Part shown: piece by piece, positions 1 through 8,712 of the stretch
How the letters are laid out: each line of letters opens with the position of its first letter
How positions within the stretch are numbered: position 1 is the first letter of the stretch
Assembly: GCA_913057765.1 (NCBI GenBank)
Contig: CAJXPH010000074.1
Span: 1-11,194 of the forward strand
Length of the DNA: 11,194 nt
Reading direction: 5' to 3'
Source of the DNA: an uncultured Campylobacteraceae bacterium
GTDB taxonomy: Bacteria > Campylobacterota > Campylobacteria > Campylobacterales > Arcobacteraceae
Notes under the pieces: generated by a model
Told to the model about the DNA's origin: nothing
Databases searched by the model: none
What the model saw: the letters and a program-made list of their open reading frames with translations, nothing else
Translations under genes and position numbers: made by a program

Positions 1-49
1 ATCTACACTATCCTCTTCGTCGGCAGCGTCAGATGTGTATAAGAGACAG
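1..49 (+). other. Sequencing adapter (Nextera i5 side), not genomic
   Basis: Positions 1-8 are the end of the Illumina P5 arm, 9-16 (TATCCTCT) match a standard Nextera i5 index, 17-30 (TCGTCGGCAGCGTC) are the read-1 primer site, and 31-49 (AGATGTGTATAAGAGACAG) are the 19-bp Tn5 mosaic end. The genomic sequence begins at 50. The same adapter recurs inverted at 11147-11194. An apparent ATG at 33 lies inside the adapter and creates the false N-terminus MCIRDR on the first reading frame. Confidence 0.98.
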
Positions 50-3000
50 GTATAGTGAAGTTTCTGTAGGAACAAGTAAAAAACATCCTGAACTATACTC
101 TATAATGAACAAAATATTTAAAATGATACCTAAAGATGATTTAATCAAACTTCAGAATAAAGATTATAGTAAAAAAGTAGATTCTTCATTGGTATTAAGT
201 ATGAAAGAACATAAGTGGATAAAAAATAATTCAACTGTAAATGTAATAAAGTTTTTTGATGAGCCACCTTTTACTCTAAATAAACCATTTAAACAGGGTT
301 ATTTATATGAACTTTTAGAATATATATTAAAATCAGCTGGACTAAAAATAAATTATGTGGATGGGTTTAATTCTTATAATTCAATGATTAATAGCTTGGA
401 AGATGAAGAAATGGATATTTTAACAACTTTTCCAACCTCTCTTGATTTGGGAAAAGAATCAAATATTGTAAAAACGAAATCGGTATTAAAAACTCCTTTT
501 GTAATAATAGGTAAATCAAATGAAAATTCAACTAGTAAAATTGAAGATTTATTTGGAAAAAAGGTTGCTGTTGTAAAAGGTTATGCACAGGATAACTATT
601 TAAGTAAATTTCCAGAAATAAGAAAAGTACATATACATAATAATGATGAAGGTTTTGAAGCAATTCGTTCTGGTAAAGCAGATTATTATGTAAATAATAG
701 AGCAAATACAGAATATATTTTAAATAAATCCTTTTCTACTGACTTAAGTATCCTTTTTGAATTAGAGTATAAAGATTTTCCTCCTTTTTCAATCTCTATT
801 GCTATGAATGGGAAAAAGAAAGAATTAGTATCAATTATTGAAAAAGCTTTAGAGCAGATACCTTATAAAGAATTAAGAAAAATTAGAGAGAAATGGATTA
901 TCTCAAATGAATATGAAAAGAAACAAAAACTTAATTTAACAAAAGAAGAAAGAATTTGGATTTCTAATCATCCTAAAATAAAAGTGCATAATGAGAAGTC
1001 TTGGGCTCCATATAACTTTTATGAAAAAGGAAGGGCAAGAGGTCTTTCTATTGACTATATAAAAGCTTTAACCCAGAAAGCTGGTTTAGATGTAGAGTTT
1101 ATAAGTGGTCCTACTTGGGATGAATTTATGAATATGGTAAAAAAGAAAGATATTGATGTAATGTTAAATATCGTTAAGTCTCCCAAACGAGAGAAGTTTT
1201 TAAATTTTACTAATCCATATAGTGAACTATATCAATCTTTATTCATAAGAAAAGGTGAAAAGCCAATTACTAGAACAGAAGAACTTTTTGGTAAAACATT
1301 TGCAGTTCCAAAAGGTTTTTATTATGAAGAGAAGTTAAAAGAATATCCTAAAATTAAATTATTAAAATTAAATAATACATTAGAGTGTATTGAAGCAGTT
1401 TCATTTGGAAAAGCTGATGCCTTACTTGATTTAACTGCAGTTGTTAATTACTATAAGAGTAAACATAAAATTAATAACGTAGTAGTAGGAGGAACTCTTG
1501 GTTGGGAAGGAGGATCACTTCCTTTAAATATGGGAATTAGAAAAGATTGGCCCGAACTTGTTTCAATACTAAATAAAGCACTTAGATCATTAAGTGACGA
1601 AGAAATAGATACTATTGAGAATAAATGGTTATTTAATAATTCTCAGGTAAAAAATAAATTGGTTGATTTGACAAAAGAAGAAAAAAGATGGATAAGAGAT
1701 AATGTTGTAAAAGTTGGTATTGAAGAGTGGGCTCCGGTTATTTTTTCTCATGGAGGAAAAGATTTTGATGGAATAACAGGAGATATACTTAGATTAATAG
1801 TCGAAAAAACAGGTTTAAATATTGAAGTTGTAAATGATTTATGGGATCCTTTATTAGAAAAGTTTAAAAGAAAGGAACTTGATTTATTACCTGCAACTTA
1901 TTATACAGATGAACGAGCAACTTATGGACTATTTTCTCAAAGCTATTATAAGATGCTTGATTCTATTTATATCCGTGAAGATAATACCCAAATTAATTCA
2001 ATGAATGATTTAATTGGTAAACAAGTGGCAATACCTAAAGGCTTTGGGACAATTCCAAAAATTAGAGAAAAGTTCCCACAAATTCAAATTATAGAAACAA
2101 GAGACTTAAGTGATTCAATTAGACGTGTTTTAAGAGGAGAAGTAGATGCTTTATATGATGGGCAGATTGCAGTAGAATATAAAAGTCAAGAAGAATTGAT
2201 TGTTGGGTTAAAAGGAATAGCTCAAAAGAGTTTTTCAGCTGCGCCAATTCACTTTTTCTCTCATATTGATAAACCAATTCTAAGAGATATTTTAAATAAA
2301 GCACTTAAAGATATCCCCGTACACCAGATAAATAAGATTAAATCTAAATGGTTAATAGAAAAGCGTAATGAAAGAATCATTAATGGTATCGAAACTAAGA
2401 AAAATGATAAAAATACTTGGTGGTTAATTATTACAACCGTAGGTGTTTTCCTCTTTCTACTTCTTATTTTATTGATTATTACTAGATTTATTTCTAATGA
2501 TTTTATTGCAAAAAGTTTTGGTTCTGTAAAATTTAGGATCATTTCATTAATTATTCTTAGTGTAATTATATTTATGCTTTCTATTCTTGTATTTTTAACT
2601 TTAACTGAGAATAAAAAAGAAACATTATTAGCAACAAAAAGTGATTTAGAGTTTGTATTAAAAACTACCCAAGATAGATTAGATACGTGGATGGTTGAAC
2701 GTAAAAACTTTTTATTACAAATGGGGAGAGATGCTGAGCTTGTAAAAGTTACAAAAGATTTATTAAAATTGAAAAAAGATGCCAATGTATTAAGATCCTC
2801 AAAAGAGCTTAAAAAAGTACGTGAGTTTTTTGAAAAAAGAAAAAAAGAATTTGGTAGTTTAGGTTTCTTTATTATTGACAAAGACTACATTAGTATTGCT
2901 TCAAAACGTGATAATAATATAGGAACAATAAATCTTATTGCTAAATATAATGAGAAGTTACTTGAAAAAGTTTTAAAAGGTGAAACTGTTTTTATTCCTC

Positions 3001-6000
3001 CTATAGAAACTGATGTAGCAATTAAGATGAAAAAAGAGAATAATAAAGAACATACAATGTTTTTTGCAATTCCAATACAAGATAAAGATGGTAACGTCAT
3101 TGCTATTATGACTCAACGTTTAGATGTTGAAGGTAAATTTTCTAATATTATACAATCTGGACGTATTGGACAATCTGGTGAGAGTTATCTTTTTAGTAGA
3201 GATGCTTTTATGCTAACAAAAAGTCGGTTTAGAAATGAATTAATGAATATTGGACTTTTAAAAGCAAATGAGAAAGAGTATGAAAAAATACAAATTAAAG
3301 ATCCTGGAGGTAATTTAATTGATGGCTTTACTCCAACTATAGATATTGAAAAACGACCACTTACTAAAATGGCACAGAGTGCTTTATCTTTAGATAAAAA
3401 AACAGTAAGTGTCTATAGTAAAGTACATTCTGATATTGAAGGATATAGAGATTATCGAGGAGTAAATGTTTTCGGTGCATGGATTTGGTATAACGAGTTT
3501 GGTTTTGGTTTAACAACTGAAGTAGATGTTAAAGAAGCTTTATCTGGATTTTATATTTTACGTCAAAATCTATTGATTATTACAGGGTTAACCCTTCTTT
3601 TGACTGTTATGGCAACTATTATGTTAATTATTCTTGGTGAAAAAGCAACACGAAGTGTCCTTAAAGCTAATAATGATTTGAGTAAGTTACTTAGTTCTTT
3701 TGATGAAAATGTTATTGCATCACGAAGTGATTTAAAAGGTCGAGTAACTTATGCTAGTAAAGCATTTCGTGATATTTCGGGTTATTCGAGTGAAGAACTT
3801 ATTGGTAAACCACATAGTACCGTACGACACCCTGATACCCCCAAAGAAGTTTTTGTAGACTTGTGGAAAACAATTAAATCTGGAAAAATATGGAGAGGCG
3901 AAGTAAAAAATAGAAGAAAGAATGGTTCTTTTTATTGGGTTGAGGTGGTTATTACTCCTGAGTTTGATGATGAAAATAATATCATGGGGTATAGTGCCAT
4001 TCGCCAAGATATCACATCAAGAAAAGAGGTCGAAGCATTAAGTGAAAATCTTGAAATTAAAGTGGAAGAAAGAACCTCTGAATTAAAAAAACAACAACAA
4101 CAATTCTCTTCAATGGCTTCAAACGTACCTGGTGTAATTTATAGATGTAAAGTTGATGCAGACTGGACAATGTTCTATATTAGTTCTGAGATTGAAAAAC
4201 TAAGTGGTTATCCTGTTTCAGACTTTATAAATAATAGTGTACGTTCATTTGCTGATATTATGTACAAAGATGATATTGAACCTATTGCAAAACTTATACA
4301 AGAACAAATTGATAAGGGTAAAAAGTTTTTAGTTGATTACCGAGTTATAGATAAAAATGGTGTAATTAAATGGGTTAGAAGTCAAGGGCAAGCTTCGAAA
4401 TCAGATGATGATATCTTATGGCTGGATGGTGTTTTATTTGACGTAACAGAACAACGAGCATTAGAACAATTAATAAAAGAAAATACAGAACAAATGACTT
4501 TTGTATCACAATATGCAAATTTAGGTTTTTGGAATTTTAATCCTCAACTAGGAGATTTATTTGTTAATGATATTTTTGTTCAGATGTTAGGTTATGATGC
4601 AAAAGAAGTATTAATGCCAGGATTTGAAGATAAAATGTTTAAACCTTTTAAAGAAGGGCTTGCCTTCTGGGAACATCTTCTACATCCAGATGATGCAAAA
4701 AGAACAAATGAAATTATAACTGCACATATAAATGGAGAAACAGACCTTTATAAAGTTGATTATCGTATGCGTAGAGCAGATGGAACATGGATGTGGTCAA
4801 CTGCAATTGGTAGAATTGCTGAATATGATGAAAAAGGTAAACCTATACGATTCAATGGTGTAAATATTGACATTGATGAAAATAAACGTGCACAAGAAGC
4901 TATTGCTGATCAAAAACAATATACTGACTCAATAATGAACTCACAAAGTAATATAGTTATTTCAACTGATGGGATAAAGTTGCGTACTGCTAATAAATCT
5001 TTCTTTGATTTTTATGAAATTGATTGTGTTGAAGAGTTTTTAGAAAACTTTGGAGATTGTATTTGTGATACTTTTGATATTGATGCACCAAAAGAGTTTA
5101 TCCAAAAAATGATGGGTGAAGAAAAATGGATTGAGTATGTTTATTCACGACCTGAACAAATTCATAAAGCTATTATCGAGCGTGATGGAGTAAGTCATAT
5201 TTTCACAATAACTTCTGACCGGTTCGAGTTTGCTGGAGAAACACTTGAAGTTGCTGTATTTACAGATATTACAGAAATTGAAAGTATTAGAAAAAATATT
5301 GAAACAATCCTTTCTAATATTATGCTTCCGGTACTTATTACTTCAAAAAAAGATAGAACTATTCTTTATGCAAATGACTACGCAAGTAAGCAGTATGAAA
5401 CTCCAATTGAAAAATTGGTTGGAAGTAGCATTGATAGTGTATATACAAGTGTAGATCAAAAAGACGAAATTTTAACTATTATGAAAGATCAAGGTTATGT
5501 TGAAAATCTTGAGGAGAAATATAAAACAAAAACAGGAAAAGAGTTTATTGGACTACTTTCAGTCAAACCTATTTTATATGATGGGGATGAGGCTTTTATT
5601 GGCATGGTAGTTGATATTACGGATCAAAAAAATATTGAAGATGAGATTCGTAGAATTCATAAACATACACAATCCTCAATTGAGTATGCATCTTTAATTC
5701 AACACTCTTTAATTCCGTCAAATGATTTGTTTAGAAAATATTACGATGATTATTTTACTATTTGGCATCCAAAAGATATTGTTGGAGGTGATATTTATCT
5801 ATTTGATGAATTACGTAATGATAATGAGTGTCTTTTAATGGTGATTGATTGTACAGGACATGGTGTTCCTGGAGCTTTTGTAACGATGCTTGTAAAAGCA
5901 ATTGAGAGACAAGTCTCAGCAATTATTGCCAGTGATGAGAATTTAGAAGTAAGTCCTGCTTGGATTTTACAGTATTTTAATCAAACAATGAAAAAACTAC

Positions 6001-6488
6001 TTAAACAAGAAGATGAAAATGCAATTTCAAATGCAGGATTTGATGGAGCGGTGTTGTATTACAATAGACGTGAACGAATCATTCGTTTTGCAGGGGCAGA
6101 GTTACCATTGTTTTATATTGAGGATGGAGAATTTAAAACCATACGTGGGAATAGACACTCTATAGGGTATAAAAAATCAGACGCTGATTATGAGTTTAAT
6201 GAACATTTACTTGAAGCAAAAGAGGGAATGCAAATTTATCTTAGTACTGACGGTTATTTTGATCAAAATGGAGGAGAAAAAGGCTTCCCATTTGGGAAAA
6301 AACGATTCCAAAAAATTCTAGAAGAGTATAAAGATTATAGTTTTGCTGACCAACAAGAGGTTCTTTTAAATGAAATGCAATCTTATCAAAAAGAGGAAGA
6401 ACGTAATGATGATGTTTCAATAGTTGGTATAAAAATAGGAAAAATAAATAATAATACTCAAAATAAAAATGAAAGTTGGGTGATATGA
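50..6488 (+). CDS. Giant multi-sensor SpoIIE/PP2C phosphatase (SiaA-like), 5'-partial
   Basis: A membrane receptor whose output is a serine/threonine phosphatase, probably acting on the SiaC-like protein encoded downstream. Residues are numbered from the adapter ATG at 33; true residues start at Tyr7. In order: tail of one solute-binding (SBP_bac_3) module (7-50); three complete modules (about 68-290, 314-535, 559-777); TM1 (796-820), a short positively charged loop, TM2 (836-859); a periplasmic dCACHE-type domain (about 861-1179); TM3 (1180-1204); PAS1 (1222-1329, Aer-like); a short Gln-rich coiled coil; PAS2-PAS5 (about 1358-1475, 1490-1620, 1632-1750, 1757-1867); and PP2C (about 1900-2135) with its acidic metal-site motifs intact (DIVGGD 1915-1920, D1939 in DCTGHG, D2073 in TDGYFD, D2126-D2127). 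No HAMP domain or kinase is seen. The real start, signal peptide and most of the first module are missing. The stop overlaps the next gene. Confidence 0.93.
51..2363 (+). repeat. Tandem periplasmic solute-binding modules (protein-level repeat)
   Basis: This stretch encodes one partial and three full SBP_bac_3 modules with a period of about 241-247 residues. Each full module ends in a conserved KW[IL] (W288, W532, W773), and each is preceded by a linker of the type T-K-E-E-x-x-W-I (W62, W309, W553). A lobe-2 motif of the form [LI]-GK-x-[VF]-A-[VI]-x-KG-[YF] recurs in all three. Only short stretches remain alike at the DNA level (such as ACAAAAGAAGAAA at 939 and 1671), so the duplications are old. 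Similar arrays, usually two modules, occur in BvgS/EvgS-type sensors. Confidence 0.88.
6479..6484 (+). promoter_or_regulatory. Ribosome binding site of the receiver gene, inside the upstream gene
   Basis: GGTGAT matches the 3' half of an extended Shine-Dalgarno sequence and lies within the last codons of the phosphatase gene. Two ATG codons follow back to back (6485 and 6488). The first gives an ATGA overlap with the upstream TGA; the second has slightly better spacing from the GG. A TTG at 6476 lies upstream of this site and is an unlikely start. Confidence 0.5.
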
Positions 6489-6868
6489 TGAGCAAGAGGT
6501 TTTTAGTTGTAGATGATTCTAAAATTGCACGAAAAAAACTCAGTAATTTTCTTGAAGAATTAAATTTTAAAGTAATTCATGAAGCTGAAGATGGAGAAAT
6601 AGCTGTTGAAAGATTTAAAAAAATAGAATATGATTATATTATTATGGATTTAGAAATGCCTAATATGAAAGGCAATGAAGCTGCAAGACTAATGATAGAA
6701 CTAAATCCTAGTATAAATATAATTTTGGTAACATCAATAGTAGATAAAAAAGAACTTATTGGGGCAATGAAAATTGGTGTAAAAAAGATTTTGAAGAAGC
6801 CTGTATCCTTTCAAATGTTTGCAAGGGCAGTTAAAGAACTAGAAGTAAAGGATGAAGATGAACGTTGA
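6485..6868 (+). CDS. Single-domain response regulator (CheY-like receiver)
   Basis: A stand-alone receiver of about 127 residues with no output domain. Counting from the ATG at 6485, the acidic pair is D10-D11, the phospho-acceptor is D55 in IIMDLEMPN, the switch hydroxyl residue is T83 (followed by S84), and the conserved lysine is K105 in the KKP motif. All catalytic positions of the family are present, so it is probably phosphorylated by a histidine kinase, but none is encoded in the window. It sits between the phosphatase and the SiaB-like kinase, overlapping both (4 nt upstream, about 11 nt downstream), so it is probably co-translated with them. I infer that it brings a two-component input into the switch, by docking on one of these proteins or on the GGDEF-like protein. 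The start could equally be 6488. Confidence 0.93.
   Translation: MMSKRFLVVDDSKIARKKLSNFLEELNFKVIHEAEDGEIAVERFKKIEYDYIIMDLEMPNMKGNEAARLMIELNPSINIILVTSIVDKKELIGAMKIGVKKILKKPVSFQMFARAVKELEVKDEDER
6849..6852 (+). promoter_or_regulatory. Ribosome binding site deciding the SiaB-like start
   Basis: AGGA (within AAAGGA, 6847-6852) lies 5 nt before the ATG at 6858. It overlaps the alternative ATG at 6852 and so cannot serve it. This favours 6858 as the start, with the protein beginning MNVDNIQ. The site lies inside the receiver coding sequence. Confidence 0.6.
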
Positions 6869-7412
6869 CAATATACAAAATATGGTTGAAAAAGATGGCA
6901 TTATTTTTTTATCTTATGGAGGGTTTTTAACCCAAACTTTAATTGCCGGGATGACTGAAGCCTTAGAAAAAGAGGCTGAATACAATGATCTTAATATGGG
7001 TGTTTCAAATAACATTTTTACTATATTTATTGAGTTATCTCAAAATGTAATGAATTACTCAAAAAACAAACGTCCTGATTGTAAAGAAGTGAAATCTGAA
7101 GGTTTAATTGTTGTAGGCAAAGATGAACACGGAAATTATTATATTCATAGTCAAAATGTTATTGGACAGGATGATAAGGACAAAATCGAACCAAAACTTA
7201 GTGAAATTCAACTGCTTAGTCGAGATGAATTAAAGAAAAAATATAGAGAACTTAGGCGAAGTGGTAAAGATAAACATGGAAAAGGTGGAGGAATTGGTTT
7301 TTATGAAATTGCAAAACGAAGTGATGAAGTAAAATATGAATTTAAAACAATTAATGAAGATAAATATTATTTTCATTTTATATCAAGAATAAATATTAAT
7401 AAGGAAAAATAA
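6858..7412 (+). CDS. siaB: SiaB-family serine/threonine protein kinase
   Basis: A small GHKL-fold kinase of about 184 residues, expected to phosphorylate the SiaC-family protein encoded next. Visible ATP-binding elements, numbered from the ATG at 6852, are an N-box-like FIELSQNVMNYSK with E61 and N65, and a glycine-rich lid GKGGGIGFYEIAK (143-155). The N-terminal SYGGFLTQTLIAGMTEALE fits the SiaB family, which differs from RsbW/SpoIIAB anti-sigma kinases. In Pseudomonas aeruginosa SiaB is the kinase and SiaA the PP2C phosphatase for SiaC; here a SpoIIE phosphatase is encoded two genes upstream and a SiaC homologue one base downstream. It is soluble and presumably cytoplasmic. The assignment is at family level from motifs and context; the gene symbol follows that family. 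Confidence 0.87.
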   Translation: MNVDNIQNMVEKDGIIFLSYGGFLTQTLIAGMTEALEKEAEYNDLNMGVSNNIFTIFIELSQNVMNYSKNKRPDCKEVKSEGLIVVGKDEHGNYYIHSQNVIGQDDKDKIEPKLSEIQLLSRDELKKKYRELRRSGKDKHGKGGGIGFYEIAKRSDEVKYEFKTINEDKYYFHFISRININKEK

Positions 7413-7413
7413 T

Positions 7414-7794
7414 ATGGAAAATTTAAATATAGACGAAACGAAATACACACCATTAATTAATCTAGATGCACAAAAAGGTGTATTTGAATTGGTTGGAAAA
7501 TCTTATCCTGAAAATACATTTGAGTTTTATAAACCAATGATGGATTGGGTTGAAGAGTATTTTAATGGAAATGAACAAGAAACAACAATTGTAAATTTAG
7601 AAATAATATATTTTAATTCAAGTAGTTCAAAACTTTTCTTTGATTTCTTTGATTTATTAGAAGAAGCACATAATGGTGGCAAAAAAATTGAAATTAATTG
7701 GATTTATGATGGAGAAAATGAATCTGCTATTGAAGCAGGTGAAGATTTCAAAGAAGATTTTGAGGATTTGAACTTTACATTAGTAGAAAAATAG
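7414..7794 (+). CDS. siaC: SiaC-family regulatory phosphoprotein (DUF1987)
   Basis: A 126-residue cytoplasmic switch protein. Family hallmarks are the early TPLINLD (12-18), GKSYPENTFEFYKPMMDWVEEYF (28-50), the central LEIIYFNSSSSK (62-73) and the late NWIYDG (95-100). In P. aeruginosa SiaC a residue in the corresponding loop is phosphorylated by SiaB and dephosphorylated by SiaA, and the unphosphorylated form binds and activates the diguanylate cyclase SiaD. The phospho-acceptor here should be one of S69-S72. The start has a good AAGGA site (7401-7405) 8 nt upstream and lies one base after the SiaB-like stop. Its likely partner is the coiled-coil GGDEF-like protein next door, possibly also the HD-GYP protein. 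It resembles STAS anti-sigma antagonists in role, but the sequence fits DUF1987 specifically. Confidence 0.92.
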   Translation: MENLNIDETKYTPLINLDAQKGVFELVGKSYPENTFEFYKPMMDWVEEYFNGNEQETTIVNLEIIYFNSSSSKLFFDFFDLLEEAHNGGKKIEINWIYDGENESAIEAGEDFKEDFEDLNFTLVEK

Positions 7795-7796
7795 GA
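7793..7796 (+). promoter_or_regulatory. Ribosome binding site fused to the upstream stop codon
   Basis: AGGA overlaps the SiaC-like stop TAG (7792-7794), giving TAGGA, and lies 5 nt before the ATG at 7802. A ribosome finishing the SiaC-like gene covers the next gene's initiation site, which suggests translational coupling of the two proteins. Confidence 0.65.
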
Positions 7797-7801
7797 TTTG
7801 C

Positions 7802-8704
7802 ATGAGAAAGTCAAAAGAAGAAAGAATCATTGAGCATGGCGATGAAATTCTAAAAGAGTTACATAAAGTATATGATGAAGGAATAGGAATTGATGAGTAC
7901 TATAAACTTCTTAAAGAATACAAAAAGCTCAATAGAAGATATGAAAAAACCATAAAACTAGCTGATAATATGGGTAATGGAATTATGGATCAAAATGATT
8001 CTTTGTCTGATAATCTTCAATACACTATTAAGATTGCAAGAAATAAGCTTTTAGAAAATGTTTCAGAGCATAGAAAAACAAAAGAGAGTTTTGGACAGAA
8101 TAAAGAAAAAATAAAGAAATATGAAGAAGCATTAAGTGAAAGTTATTCACAAAATTCAAAATTACAGAATAAGTTAAACGGTTATATAAAACAGTATGGT
8201 GAAATAAGTCATTCTTTTAATGAAGAGTTGAAGTCTACAAATCCTAATTCTAAAACAGATATTAACCCTGCTGAATATAAAAACATGGATATAAAAAGAG
8301 TAATTTCTTTAGAACTATCAAAAGAATCGAATAGGTTTGTTCTTTCAAAGATAAAACTAAATAATTTTGATGATATGTTAGAAACAATAGAAGAAAATAG
8401 TTCCGTTCCTAATTTTATTAATGGAACATATAAATATATAAAAAATTGTTTTAATAAAAATGGGATTGTCTTTCATGATAAGAATGAAGTATTTTATATA
8501 ATTACTACAAAACAAGATTTAGAAGTAGTTAAAAATTTAATGACGAAATTAAATGTAAAGAGAAAAGTATTTAATTTTACAATTAATTTCTCAATAGGTT
8601 TGACAATGTTTATTGAAGGAAAAGATACAGAAGAAATTCTTTTAAGAAGATGTACAAATGCGTTTATTGACTCAGAAAAAAATGATAAAATCGTTGTAAA
8701 ATAG
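7802..8704 (+). CDS. Coiled-coil protein with degenerate GGDEF domain (SiaD-like position)
   Basis: A soluble 300-residue protein with no membrane segment. Residues 1-145 are helical and charged and include a signalling-helix element, YYKLLKEYKKLNRRYEK (33-49) leading to D55, followed by a predicted coiled coil (about 85-140). Residues 160-300 can be laid on a GGDEF domain: KIKLNNFD (183-190) matches the IDIDxFK strand, FNFTINFSIGLTMF (257-270) the late TxSIG strand, and the LLRRCTNAF segment the helix that normally reads LLxxADxAL. At the signature loop the sequence is K227-N228-E229-V230-F231, not GGDEF, and the usual RxxD inhibitory site is absent, so cyclase activity is unlikely. The place after the SiaC-like gene is that of SiaD. 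I infer a non-catalytic partner that senses SiaC, and perhaps nucleotide, and passes this to the HD-GYP protein. Confidence 0.82.
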   Translation: MRKSKEERIIEHGDEILKELHKVYDEGIGIDEYYKLLKEYKKLNRRYEKTIKLADNMGNGIMDQNDSLSDNLQYTIKIARNKLLENVSEHRKTKESFGQNKEKIKKYEEALSESYSQNSKLQNKLNGYIKQYGEISHSFNEELKSTNPNSKTDINPAEYKNMDIKRVISLELSKESNRFVLSKIKLNNFDDMLETIEENSSVPNFINGTYKYIKNCFNKNGIVFHDKNEVFYIITTKQDLEVVKNLMTKLNVKRKVFNFTINFSIGLTMFIEGKDTEEILLRRCTNAFIDSEKNDKIVVK

Positions 8705-8707
8705 GGA
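8703..8707 (+). promoter_or_regulatory. Ribosome binding site fused to the upstream stop codon
   Basis: AGGGA overlaps the stop TAG (8702-8704) of the GGDEF-like gene, giving TAGGGA, and is 5 nt from the ATG at 8713. This is the same layout as at 7792-7802, again suggesting coupled translation. Confidence 0.65.
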
Positions 8708-8712
8708 ATAGC

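Noticed and set aside
2261..3100. Open reading frames on the - strand opposite the receptor gene
   Set aside because: They lie opposite strongly conserved membrane and dCACHE coding sequence, have low-complexity Ser/Phe/Ile-rich products and no family motifs; they are shadow frames.
3732..4007. Open frame on the - strand opposite PAS1
   Set aside because: PAS1 on the + strand has clear family motifs; the reverse frame has no recognisable domain or ribosome site.
5230..5454. 74-codon + strand frame inside the receptor gene
   Set aside because: It is a +1 shadow of the PAS4-PAS5 region, whose own frame is intact and conserved.
7414..7794. STAS-type anti-sigma factor antagonist (SpoIIAA/RsbV)
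   Set aside because: Motifs SYPEN, FYKP and YFNSSSSK fit the SiaC/DUF1987 family, and no sigma factor or RsbW-type gene is present.
7802..8704. Active diguanylate cyclase call for the GGDEF-like protein
   Set aside because: The signature loop is KNEVF rather than GGDEF/GGEEF and the RxxD site is absent; only fold-level similarity remains.
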